Shown one piece after another: positions 10,457 through 21,253 of a stretch of DNA of 64,000 nt. Position 1 is the first letter of the stretch, and the number at the start of each line of letters is the position of its first letter. The stretch spans positions 406,778 through 470,777 of the forward strand of contig MNCI01020094.1 of the NCBI GenBank assembly GCA_015680685.1, read 5' to 3'. The notes under the pieces were generated by a model. It was not told the DNA's origin, did not search any database, and saw only the letters and a list, made by a program, of their open reading frames with translations. The DNA comes from Gnetum montanum (Eukaryota > Streptophyta > Gnetopsida > Gnetales > Gnetaceae). A program made the translations under genes and the position numbers.

Positions 10457-12378
10457 TTGCAATCACACGGGGTCAAGTGTTAGCAAGGTTGTTTCCAAAG
10501 TTAAGTTATACCTTACTGCTTGTCTTAACTAATTAATTTGTTTTATCTCTATGTGATGTTTCTTGAAAGATTGTAATAGTGAGTCCTCTTTGCTTAGGTG
10601 GTTTCCAATCTTAGTTTCCCGATGTACCTAAAGGGATGAAATTATTTTTAGCACAATTATTCTTAATGTTATTTCTAATTACCCTTGATAATGTCCTTTC
10701 GGCGATGACAAATTCCAAAAAAGTTATGTGCCATTTAGTGTGTTTCCCTTCCACATGACTAAGCTGAACACTCTAGGTTCAAGTAGGTTTAGATGAAATA
10801 ATAATCGGAGTACCAGCGAGCAAGTTATGGATATGAAAGCAAGGGTCACACAATTGCAAGTCATAGAGAAAAATTCGAAAAATTCCCCTGCGTGAATTGT
10901 GAAAAATGATGTTAAGTGTTGCGGGGNGGGGGTCATATATATATAGGTTATAGGGATGCAATATCACGTACGATACATCACGTACGTGATATCACGTCGA
11001 TCGTGATATTGTGTACATGATATCGCAGCCTAATAATGTTTAGTCCCAAGGGAAAATGCCAAATTTTTAGAATTTTTCATAAATTAATAATGGAAATTAA
11101 GGACATGTGGCAAGTGTTTAAGGGTTCTAGGATAATTTAACTCATTTTGAAGGCACGAATAATGATATGTGGGTGGAATTGATCAATAAGGAACCTGGAT
11201 GGTAGAGAAAAAGGCTATGTGATGGTTCATAGGAACGTTGAATTAGAGGGATAGTAGTAAGGAAAAGAAAATTGTTGGCAATATGCTAAGGGTAATAAAT
11301 GGAGTGTGGAAGGTAGGACATGAGTGCAAATTACAAAATTACACAAGTGGGTCCTCCCCAAAGCAAGTTGCAACCTATAATGCCCTTTTGTAACCACACT
11401 TAAAAGTGTCCATGGGCACTCGAAGGGTTAAAGGTAATCCACACTAGTTCCACAAAACACACACATGTAAATATCACTGGGATGAGGTAAGAATTCTATG
11501 TTACACATGACATGAGCTAATTACATGAATAGTGAGATGAGATGAACTATAGAAGGGATTGTAGAGATTGGGACATGAGGTAATTGACCCAGGGCATAGT
11601 AAATCCTGCATGTGAAGCATGATTAACGTGTCATTAACCTATTTTTCCAAGATTAGGACCAAGTTCATTCATCTAATCAGTGACACCACATTGTTTCATC
11701 CCATGATGAGTGACTAGGAGAGTACCAGAACAACAAGGAGTATGATCACTTGGCATTTTGTTCAAGAGAGGAGTGATTTTGTTTTGTGGCACTTCCTTTG
11801 GTTTTTTTTTTCAATTGCTGAATCCAGAGGAGCCACCAACCTTCAGGCATGGATGCATGTCTTTCCAGTGGGACCCCATAGAATAATAATGGATTTTTGT
11901 GTGCCCTTTTGATTACTCTTACTCCCATTTTTCGTTAGATCTACAAGGATCTTAGTACAACCACGTTGCATGATAACTCCCACAGATGTCACCAAAGAGA
12001 ATCCATAAGTCCCTTTGATGTCACACCCTAATCATTTCCTCTTGGTCCATCCTTTTTCATTTTGGGTACAATGAACACAAAATTAATTCTAAGTTTCAAG
12101 AATATCATTGTACCCTCGAGCAGAATCTCTTATTTGTAGAATGGATGAGTGAGTGGGTGTAATGGGCTCACTGTCCAAATAATTGATCACTCGAGACTTG
12201 ATAACATAGAACACACCTCAACCAAAGAGCCACATGAGTGTCTTATTCATATATGAGATTACTTACAAAAATGTAAAAAGACAAAAAGATAAAACAAAAA
12301 ATTTAAAAGTGAAAAACTGGAAAACAAAAAGTTGTAAAATCAAAGAAAATGAAAAGTAGTTATTAATCGTGCTTATTA
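10457..12378 (-). other. N1 non-coding region between gag and ORF2
   Basis: About 1.9 kb with no sustained frame. On the minus strand it holds a segment shared with N2, including the conserved block at 11344-11387. A promoter-like patch lies at about 10720-11040. Just before ORF2 there is a branch-point-like TGCTAAC (10485-10479) with a former acceptor (TGCAA, AG lost). The base at 10927 is N within a G-run. Confidence 0.6.
11344..11387 (-). other. Conserved non-coding block, N1 copy
   Basis: The block on the plus strand contains GTGGGTCCTCCCCAAAGCA and ends at TATAATGCCC. It recurs in N2 (16801-16842), N3 (32015-32060), N4 (41508-41560) and N5 (58519-58574) in otherwise diverged DNA. A cis-acting role in RNA packaging, processing or replication is inference. 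Confidence 0.6.
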
Positions 12379-12726
12379 TTAGAATGGGGGGGGGGGGGGT
12401 ATCCCCCATAGCTAAACATTTAAGCATGGTGAGGATTAATAGTTGAAATATGAGGATCCTTGCATGTTGGAAATATTGGAACTTGGTCATACTTACCTCA
12501 TTGGGGTTCACACACTTGATTATAGTAAACATAGTGGTGAAATTTATGAGATGTGGTTCCTGCATAAAGAGTTGATCCACTATGATAATTGGGACCATTA
12601 GATGGTATGCAAGGATCAGGATGTTGCCTCCCATGGCTGTGTTCATTGGGCTGTATGGTTGTTGGAGTGTTAATTGGTGGCCTTGATGATGTGACATGAG
12701 GCATTGGATTTGAAGGGAAGGATGCA

Positions 12727-13590
12727 TGATGAGTCATGGTTTATCACACCTAGTTATCAGAGCTCTATTATCGGAGCCCTGATACAAGATACATGGTCTA
12801 TCAGGCCTAGTTATCAGAGCCTAGTTATTGGGGCCACGATATTGTGGTTCCGGTGTGAGCCTATAAATAAAAGGTGACACACTTGGTTTTGGGCATTAGT
12901 CTTTAGTTTTTATTGTAAGTTTTTAAGTTTAGATTCTTCCCAATCCTTTCCTCCTAGTGCATGCTTGTAGTGTGGTGATTGTAATTGTACGACATCCTTA
13001 TTCGAGTGTGATGTACTTGGACACGCACATGACCGGTAATAAAGATCAAGATTACTTCATCATTGTAGCATTCAATTAGTTTAATTAATTAATTATTATT
13101 GTTATTTATTGATTTTGTAGTTAATATCTCTTCACCCTAAACTCTTGTTAAACGTGGAATGAGTATGACTTGATCACGAGCATTTAAGTGTGACTACTTG
13201 GTAACCTAGTAGTGTACCTAGGATCTACGCTTGGTAATCCCAGTGGTAGTCATGCACGAAGTCCAAGATGTGTACAAATGATTAAGGAATGGATGGTCAT
13301 CACACTTAGGTTAGCTTAGATTCTCTCTCACCCTCTCTCTCTTAGCTTAGTTGATATTATTTTCCATTATCTCCAAGAGTAGCATTAGTGTAGGGACATA
13401 TCATACACCTCACTCTGGACTAAACCATACGTGACAAAGCTAATACTAGTCTAGGTGGGAAGATAGTGAACTGTGACTTAAGCATGATTGTTTAGATACC
13501 ACAACTAGCCCATCTATGAAGTTTGACTGAATCGTGTGTGAAATGCTCGTATTCCTATGGTTGAGTGTAGGGGTACCTCACCACTCATCA
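12727..13590 (+). repeat. N2 5' LTR
   Basis: The LTR is 864 bp from TGATGAG to CTCATCA. The U3 differs from the other copies and has repeated CTAGTTATCAGAGC-like words. The TATA box TATAAATA is at 12862-12869. The R/U5 part, from about 12900 on, matches the LTRs of N1 and the solo LTR at 23493. Confidence 0.9.
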
Positions 13591-13591
13591 T

Positions 13592-13609
13592 TGACATCAT
13601 TGTCAGGGA
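13592..13609 (+). promoter_or_regulatory. N2 primer-binding site, tRNA-Asp type
   Basis: TGACATCATTGTCAGGGA differs from the tRNA-Asp complement TGGCGCCGTTGCCGGGGA at six places, all transitions. It starts one base after the LTR, the usual spacing. Confidence 0.7.
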
Positions 13610-13731
13610 CGGTGTTCATTATCTAGATTAGTTATATCGTACAAGGTCGTTGTATAAGAATTAATGATACATCTTTTAGAAAGAAATAATTACAAAAAAT
13701 CACACATAAATTCACACATAATTTCACAACC

Positions 13732-15789
13732 ATGGCTCTCCTCCAAGACTATAACAATGACACATCTAGTGAGGAAATTCATTGGAGAACCAACGAACTA
13801 TATGACAATGAAAATTGGAGTACGCAACCTGAGGTGGGGGTTTCTTATAAACATAAATGAAAGCAACGTCATTCTAATGCATGAAAGCATAACTTACCCA
13901 ATGATGATGAACCCCTACTGGCCACTACAAGCCTAACATAAATACAAGAGGCTGTTCAAATCTCCTGTAGGCATTGTAAAGAGAGTTGTCTACCCAAGCT
14001 CGATTTAAACAACTTTTCTAATTTCTCAGGAGGCTATGACTTAGATCCGCATCAACATTTACAAGCCTTCTACAATGCTTGTACATGGAACAACATTGAT
14101 AATGGTTGGCAAGAACTCAAGCTTTTCCCTATGAAACTCATTGGCCAAGCAACAATATGGTATAGATCGTTAAAACCAAATTCNGAACTCAAGCTTTTCC
14201 CTATGACACTCATTGGCCAAGCAACAATATGGTATAGATCGTTAAAACCAAATTCAATATGATGTTGGCCAACAATGGTAGAACTCTTTAATGAAAGATA
14301 TCAAACCTACACAAGAGTGTCAGCATTGAGGAAACAAATCCAAGAGTGGAAAAAAGCATAACATGAACCCTTGGACACGGCCTTAGAAAGATATTATGCA
14401 CTGTTAAACAACTGTCCAGGCCATGAGTTCTCCGAGGAAAGGCTAATGTACCATATTATTGATGGGCTACGTAATGAGACAAGAGAGACCCTAGGGATGT
14501 ATGCCCAAGGTCAACTATACAAACTACAAACCCATCAAGTCTAAGAGCTTATTAAGTGGGTAGCAAAAGAAGAAGGAGAAATGGCAGGATGTGAGAATGT
14601 TGAAAAACATCAATAGGACCAGAATCTCAACTTAACAAAGGTCCATAATCACAGAAAGGAGAAATCAACCTACCACAAGGGGAAAGAACCATCTTTGCTA
14701 GTACAACAATCATTAGAAGAAGTTGAGGCAAAGATCAATAAGATGTTGGAATGGACACATAAAAAGTGTGAAGAATTTATTGATAGTATTGGAGATAAAG
14801 TTTTGATAACTCGAGAAGCAAGATGAAATATCATTAGACATTCGGAAAGAAGGAACGAAGAAAATAAGAGCTCAACTACCGATCATACATATGAATGCAA
14901 CATCTACCTGTATGATCACCCCAAGGTCCAATGCCCAATCTTGTTACATTTATATGAGCATTGGGGAAGCATGTTACACCTAGAGTTCGTACAGAGATAC
15001 TGTGTTCGATCATAGTGGCAACTATCCCAGTCGTGGGGGAAACCAAACCTAAATTGGAGACACCCTTCATATCATCCAAATCTAAATGCTTATCTAGTTC
15101 AACATCTTGTTTCCCCAACTAGGCCAACATACTCTATCTCACCGCATCATCATTCTCCTCAATACTATCAGCCCATGCCTTCAACACAACTAGTACCTTG
15201 TGTATCCTACACTTCTCCTCAATTTCAACATTCTCATCCTTTTCCTCCTTCTACATCACCACCAACTATTCCTAAGGTTTCTGCACCATAGCAACAACCT
15301 CTGAATGTTACTTGTGCTACTATTTCCAGGAGCAGTGAGAGACCTCAGCAACATCAAAGGCGTCCCTTGTTTAGAAATGACCCTAGGAAGGAACAACACA
15401 ATTCCAAGGCCACTACATCCTCCAACTCGGCAGAAGTCCAACACTGTGGTGCACCCTTATCTTCAAACCCAATGCCTCATGTTACTTCATTAGGGCCACC
15501 AATTAACACCCCAACAACCATACGGCCCAATGAATATAGCCATGGAGAGTGACATCTTGATCCTTGCATACCATCTTATGGTCCCAATTATCATATTGGG
15601 TCAACTCTTTATCCAAGAACCACATCTTATAAATTACCCCACTACACTTACTACAATCAAGTGTGTGAACCCCAATGGGGTAAGTATGACCAAGTTATGA
15701 TATTTTCAACATGTAAGGATCCTCATCTCTCAACTATTAATCCTTTCCATGCTCAAATGTTTAGTTATGGGGGATATCCCCCATTCTAA
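13732..15789 (+). pseudogene. N2 gag
   Basis: From ATG (13732, MALLQDYNN) to TAA (15787) the frame stays in register over its whole length. The Retrotrans_gag core (LQAFYNACTWNNI, KLKLFPMKLIGQATIWYRSL) lies at about 14030-14340. A knuckle remnant CNIYLYDHPKVQCP is near 14896-14940 and has lost its second Cys. A Pro/Ser/Gln-rich tail ends YGGYPPF. The stops I compared with N1 fit C-to-T changes (for example CAA to TAA and CGA to TGA). A 71-bp stretch is duplicated around the N at 14184 and adds 24 false codons. Confidence 0.85.
14113..14255. repeat. 71-bp direct repeat around a single N: likely assembly join
   Basis: Bases 14113-14183 and 14185-14255 are the same 71 bp with one mismatch, separated only by the N at 14184. 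In the gag frame the same 24 residues are repeated, which N1 gag does not show. Two contig ends that overlap were probably joined without merging. Confidence 0.85.
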
Positions 15790-17155
15790 TAACAAGCAGG
15801 ATTAATCACTACCTTTCATTTTCTTTAATTTTACAACTTTTCATTTTCCAATTTTTCATTTTTTAATTTCTAGTTTTATCTTTTTATCTTTTTATAAGTA
15901 ATCTCATCTACAAATAAGACACTCATGTGCCTTGTGGGTTGAGGTGTGTTCTATGTTATCAAGTCTTGAACAATCAATTATTTGGACAGTGAGCCCATTA
16001 TATCCACTCATCCATTCTACAAATAAGAGGTTCTGCTTGAGGGTACAGTGATATTCTTGACATTCTTAAAAACTTAAAATTAATTTTGTGTTCATTGTAC
16101 CAAGAATGAAGAAGGATGGACCAAGAGGGAATGATTAGGTGTGACATCAAGGGAACTTATGGATTCTCTTTGGTGACGTCTGTGAGAGTTATGATGCAAC
16201 ATGGTTGTACTAAGATCCTTGTAGATCTAATGAAAAATGGGAGTAAGAGTAATCAAAAGGCACTCAAAATCCAATGTTGTTCTAGGGGGTTCCATTGGAA
16301 AGACATGCACCCATGCCTAAAGGTTGGCGGCTTCTTTGGATTTAGAAATCGAAAAAAAAGGGAAGAAAAAAGAAAAAAAAACAAAGGAAGTGCCACAAAG
16401 AAAAAATCACTCCTCCCTTGAACAAAATGGCAAGTGATTGTATGCCTTGTTGTTCTGGTACTCTCATAGTTGCTTATCATGGGATGAAACAATGCGATTT
16501 CACTGATCAGAGGAATGGACTTGGTCCTGATCTTGGAATGATAGGTTAATGACACATTAATCATGCTTTACATGTAGGATTCATTGTGTCCTAGGTCAAT
16601 CACCTCATGTCCCAATCTCTACAACCCCTTCTGTAGTCCATCTCATCTCATTGTTCATGTAATTGTAACTCATGTCTTGTATAGTATAGAATTCTTACCT
16701 CATTCTGGTGGTATCCACATGTGTGTGTTTTGTGAAACTGGTATGGATTACATTTAATCCTTCTAGTGCCTACAGACATTTTAAGGTGTGGTTACGTAAG
16801 GGCATTATAGGTTGGAACTTGCTTTGGGGAGGACCCACTTGCATGACTTTTGCAATTTGTACTTGTTGCATACCACCACATCATCTTATACCCTCTGAGT
16901 ACTTCATTTCCGAATCTATTCTTTCCTTTTCCATCATTTTTTCAAATGTTCCTCAAAACCAGGTCCTTTTATGTGTCACCTAAACAAACCAGGTCCGACA
17001 TTAAACTTTTAGGGCAACTTCCTTGAAAAACATTTCTAACTCTAAAATCGTACTAAGCAAAGAATTCAACATTTATTAAATGCTATGAGTAAGGTATGAA
17101 ATCATTGAACTCTTTTCAATAACCTTACTAACAATTGATCTTTGTGTGATTATAG
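15790..17155 (+). other. N2 non-coding region between gag and ORF2 remnant
   Basis: About 1.37 kb without a sustained frame, homologous to part of N1 10457-12378 read in reverse. It contains the conserved block at 16801-16842. Near its end lie a branch-point-like TACTAAC (17126-17132) and a TATAG acceptor (17151-17155) directly before ATG 17156. Confidence 0.6.
16801..16842 (+). other. Conserved non-coding block, N2 copy
   Basis: Here the block reads in the forward sense of the element, from GGCATTATAGGTTGGAAC to GGAGGACCCACTT. It is the reverse complement of the copies in the minus-strand elements. Confidence 0.6.
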
Positions 17156-17600
17156 ATGGCCCCTAAAAGAAGACAAGGAGGACCTTCTCAAGGTGCAACT
17201 GAATGACTAGGGGGAGGCAGAGGCTAAGGAATTCATGTAGAACATACAGAGCAGGAGGCACAATCACTTAGCATCCATCATGGAACTCCTATTACTGCAT
17301 AATCTATCCAAGCAAAAGGTGGAGAGGTCAAGGTCCAAGCCCGTGAAGAGGAATGACGACTATTTGCAGCATAACATGTCAAGGCCAATCAAGTGTTCCC
17401 ATAACTGCCATGTTCATGGAAAGTGCCGACTCCATCAAACATTGGAACATCAGCATGGATGGCTCATAATTCTTGGATAGAAGAGGAGAAACTTCAAGCA
17501 CTTCTTCAATGGTATCAATCTTAGAAGCTTGATCATGCAGGACAAAGGAGAGGCACCCATAGAGGAGCCAACACTACCAAGAATCCCATGAGTTCCACAA
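17156..17600 (+). pseudogene. N2 ORF2 remnant, N-terminus fused to C-terminus by deletion
   Basis: The start MAPKRRQGGPSQG corresponds to the start of N1 ORF2 at 10456. About 60 codons on, the sequence matches the C-terminus of N1 ORF2: FAA.HVKANQ here, FAAWYVKANQ in N1 near 7920. The whole central domain and coiled coil are missing, so about 2.3 kb was lost compared with N1. Several stops follow. It cannot make a useful protein. Confidence 0.65.
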
Positions 17601-17756
17601 GTTTTATCTTTTATGTCTATGTCCAAATTTTGTTTAATCCTCCACTATGGCATGAATAAATTCCTATTCAGTCAATAATCCCATACCTATCCACTATGTA
17701 ATTAATTGAACTTGTTAATTACTTTCTTTGACTTGAGGACGAGTTGTTATTTAGTC

Positions 17757-17765
17757 ATGGGGGTA
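17757..17765 (+). promoter_or_regulatory. N2 polypurine tract
   Basis: ATGGGGGTA lies directly before the 3' LTR. Confidence 0.75.
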
Positions 17766-18656
17766 TGATGAGTCATGGTCTATCAAGCTTAGTTATCAGA
17801 GGCTAGTTATCAGAGCCATAATACAAGATACATGGTTTGTCAGGCCCAATTATCGGAGCCTAGTTATCGAGGCCATGATATCGCAGCCGCGATATTGCGT
17901 ATGCGATATTGTGGTTCCAGTGTGAGCCTATAAATAAAAGGTGGAACACTTGGTTTTGGGAATTAGTCTTTAGTTTTTATTGTAAGTTTTTAAGTTTAGA
18001 TTCTTCTCAGCCCTTTCCTCCCAGTGCATGCTTGCAGTGTGGTGATTGTAATTATACAACATCCTTATTCGAATGTGACGTACTTGGACATGCACATGAT
18101 TGACAATAAAGATCCAAATTACTTCATCATTGTAGCATTCACTTAGTTTAATTAATTAATTGTTATTGTTATTTATTGATTTTGTAGTTAATACCTCTTC
18201 ACCCTAAACTCTTGTTAAACACGAAATAAGTACGACTTGATCACAAGCATTTAAGTGTGACTACTTGGTAACCTAGTAGTGTACCTAGGATCTGTGCTTG
18301 GTAATCCCAGTGGTAGTTGTGCACGAGGTCCAAGATGTGTATGGATGATTAAGGAATGGATGGTCATCGCACTTAGGCTAGCTTAGATTCTCTCTCACCT
18401 ACTCTCTCTTAGCTTAGTTAATATTATTTCCATTATCTCCAGGAGTAGCATTAGTATAGGGACATATCATACACCTCACTTTGGACTAAATCATACGTGA
18501 CAAAGCTAATACTAGTCTAGGTGGGAAGATAGCAAATTGTGATATAAGAATAACTGTTTAGATACCACAACTAGCTCATCTGCAGAGTTCGACCGAATCA
18601 TGCATGAAATGCTCGTATTCGTATGGTTGAGTGTAGGGGTACCTTGCCACTCATCA
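17766..18656 (+). repeat. N2 3' LTR
   Basis: The LTR is 891 bp from TGATGAG to CTCATCA, a clear partner of 12727-13590. It is about 27 bp longer in the U3, where a second GCGATATTGCG-like palindrome stands at about 17877-17910. Confidence 0.9.
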
Positions 18657-20429
18657 GTGCACCATAATGTTGGACTTGTGCTGAGTTAGAGAATGTAGTG
18701 GCCTTGGAATTGTGTTGTCCCTTCTTACAATCATGTTTAAAGAAGGGACACTTTTGATGTTGAGGAGGCCTCTCACTATTGTTGGCAATAGTAGCACAAG
18801 TAACATTTGTGAGTTGTAGCTGTGGTGCAGACACTCTAGGAATAGTTGGTGGTGATGTAGAAGGAGGGAAAGGATGAGAATGTTGAAAATTAAGAGAAGT
18901 GTAAGGTGCACAAGCTGGTGGTTGTGTTGAAGACATGGGCTGATAGTATTGAGGAGAACGGTAATGTGGTGGGATAGAGTATGTTGACCTAGTTGGGGAA
19001 ATAGGATGTTGAACTAGATAAGCATTTGGATTCGAATGATATGAAGGGTGTCTCCAATTTAGGGATGGCTTCCCCCATGACTGGGATTGTTGCCTCTGTG
19101 ATCAAACATAGTATCTCTATACAAAATCTGGGTGCAATGTGTTTTCCCAATGCTCATATAAATGTAGGAAGATTAGGCATTAGCCCTTGGGGTGATCGTA
19201 CAAGCAAATGTTGCATTCATACATGTGATTGGAAGTTGAGCTCTTATTTTCCTTATCCATTCTTTTTGATTGTCTATTGATACTTTGTCTTGGTGCTTAG
19301 GTTGTCAAAACTCTATCTCTAATAATATCAATAAATTCTCCACACTTTTTATGTGTCCATTCCAAAATTTTATTGATCTTTTCCTTGACTTCCTCTAGTG
19401 ATTTTTCTGTTGGCAAAGATGATTTTTCCTCCTTGAGATTGGTTGATTTCTCCTTTTTGTGATTATGGACCTTTGTAAGGTTGAGATTCTGGTCCTTTTG
19501 ATGTTTTTCAACACTCTCTCATCTAGCCATTTCTCCTTCTTCTTTTGCTACCTGCTTAATAAGCTCTTGGAGTTGATGGGTTCATAGTTCATATAGATGA
19601 CCTTGGGCATATATCCCTAGGGTTTCTCTTGTTGCATCACGAAGCCCATCAATGATATGGTACATTAGCCTTTCCTTGGAGAACTCATGGCTTGGACAGT
19701 TTTTTAACAGTGCATAATATATTTCTAAGGCCATGTCCAAGGGTTCATGTTGTGCTTGTTTCCATTCTTGGATTTGTTTCCTCAAGGTTGACACTCCTGC
19801 ATAGGTTTGATATCTTTCATTAAAGAGTTCTACCATTGTTGGCCAACGTCGTATTGAATTTGGTTTTAACGATCTATACCATACTTTTGCTTGGCCAACA
19901 AGTGTCATAGGGAAGAGCTTGAGTTTTTGCCAATTGTTATCAATGTTGTTCCATGCACATGCATCATAGAAGGCTTGTAAATGTTGATGTGGATCTAAGT
20001 CATAGCCTCCTAAGAAATTAGAGAAGTTGTTTAAACTGAGCCTGGGTAGACGACTCTCTTTACGATGCCTATAGGAGATTTGAACAGCCTCTTGTATTTG
20101 CGTTAGGCTTGTAGTGGCTAGTGGGGGGTCATCATCATCAAGTAAGTTATGGTTTTGTGCATTGGGATGATGTTGCCTTTGTTTATGTTTATGTTTATAA
20201 GAAACCCCCACCTTGGGTTGCATACTCCAATCTTCATTATCATATAGTTCGTTGGTTCTCCAACGAACTTCCTTACTAGATGTGGCATTATTATAGTCTT
20301 GTAGGAGAGGCATGGTCATGAGATTGTGTGTGAATTTATGTGTGGCTTTTTATAATTATTTCTTCTTAAAAGATATATCGTTAATTCCTATACAACGACC
20401 TTGTATGATATAACTAATCTAGATAACTG

Positions 20430-20454
20430 GCACCATCCTCGACAATGGTGCCAA
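20430..20454 (-). promoter_or_regulatory. N1 primer-binding site, tRNA-Asp type
   Basis: On the minus strand, one base after the 5' LTR, the sequence is TGGCACCATTGTCGAGGA. It differs from the plant tRNA-Asp(GTC) complement at four positions, all transitions. Confidence 0.72.
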
Positions 20455-21253
20455 TGATGAGTGGTGAGGTACCCCTACACTCAACCATACTAATACGAGC
20501 ATTTCACACATGATCCAGTCGAACTCCGTAGATGAACTAGTTGTGGTATCAAGATAGTTATCCTTAGGTTGTAGTTCGCTGTCTTCCCATTTGGACTAGT
20601 GTTAACTTGTCACGTATGGTTTAGTCCAGAGTGAGATGTATGATGTGTTCCTATACTACTACTACTCCTGAATATAATGGGAAATGATATTAACTAGGCT
20701 AAGAGAGAGAGAGGGTGAAAGAGCATCGAAGCTAGCCTAAGTGCGATGAGCATCTGTTCCTCGATCATCCGTACACATCTTGGACTTTGTGCATGACTAC
20801 CACTGGGATTACCAAGCGCAGATCCTAGATATGCTATTGGGTTACCAAGTAGTCACACTTAAATGCTCGTAATCAAGTTGTACTCATTCCATGTTTAACA
20901 AGGTTTAGGGTGAGAAGAGATTAACTAAGAAAGTAGTAAATAACAATTAATTAAATAATTAAGCTAAGTGAATGCTGCAATGATGAAGTAATCTCGATCT
21001 TTATTTTTAGTCATGTGCATATCGAAGTACGTCACACTTGAATAAGGATGTCGTACAATTACAATCACCACATTGCGGGCATACATTGGGAGGAAAAGGG
21101 TTGAGAGAAAGAAATACTAAAACTTAACACTTAAACTAAGAACTAAAAAAAAATCTTTGCCTATCGGAACTATCTACTTCTTATTTATAGATGAGGAGAT
21201 AGGCTACAATATTACATACATGATATCGTGGTTAACTAAATGGTGACTCATTA
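20455..21253 (-). repeat. N1 5' LTR
   Basis: The LTR is 799 bp and pairs with 6697-7509. It runs from TGATGAG to CTCATTA, with one transition in the terminal repeat. Confidence 0.9.

Larger units (their letters stand above)
12727..18656 (+). mobile_element. N2: gag-only LTR retrotransposon nested in N1
   Basis: 5' LTR 12727-13590, tRNA-Asp primer site, gag 13732-15789, non-coding part, ORF2 remnant from 17156, polypurine tract, 3' LTR 17766-18656. The flanks are ATGCA (12722-12726) and GTGCA (18657-18661), a 5-bp target duplication with one transition. N2's own gag at about 15440-15475 shows the uninterrupted version of the N1 site, which confirms the insertion point exactly. N2 is a close relative of N1 in the opposite orientation. 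It has no pol. Confidence 0.9.
12379..20313 (-). pseudogene. N1 gag, split by the N2 insertion
   Basis: The coding pieces are 20313-18657 and 12726-12379. I prefer the ATG at 20313 over that at 20319 because it aligns with the N2 start (MxLLQDYNN). Residues about 1-245 are open. They contain the Retrotrans_gag core LQAFYDACAWNNI, KLKLFPMTLVGQAKVWYRSL and LFNERYQTY. A zinc knuckle CNICLYDHPKG follows near 19150-19210, then a Pro/Ser/Gln-rich C-terminal part (about 18936-18657, continuing at 12726). Gag packages the element RNA. Near the end a run of 14 G (12386-12399) disrupts the frame that N2 reads as YGGYPPF-stop. Confidence 0.82.
6697..21253 (-). mobile_element. N1: gag-only LTR retrotransposon with an extra ORF, split by N2
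   Basis: In minus-strand order: 5' LTR (21253-20455), tRNA-Asp primer site, gag (20313-12379, split by N2), a long non-coding part with a conserved block, ORF2 (10456-7673), a polypurine tract and the 3' LTR (7509-6697). No protease, reverse transcriptase, RNase H or integrase is seen. It is inserted in LINE-A. Flanks are GTGTAT on the left and GTGCAT on the right, a near-match target duplication with one transition. LINE-A coding sequence resumes at 21259. Without N2 it is about 8.6 kb. Confidence 0.85.

Noticed and set aside
16116-16421. 101-codon frame in N2 between gag and ORF2
   Set aside because: It is not kept in the homologous N1 region and ends in a Lys-rich run from A-rich DNA.
18598-18936. 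112-codon frame as a separate gene
   Set aside because: It is N1 gag (18936-18657) running on by chance into the N2 LTR (18656-18598).
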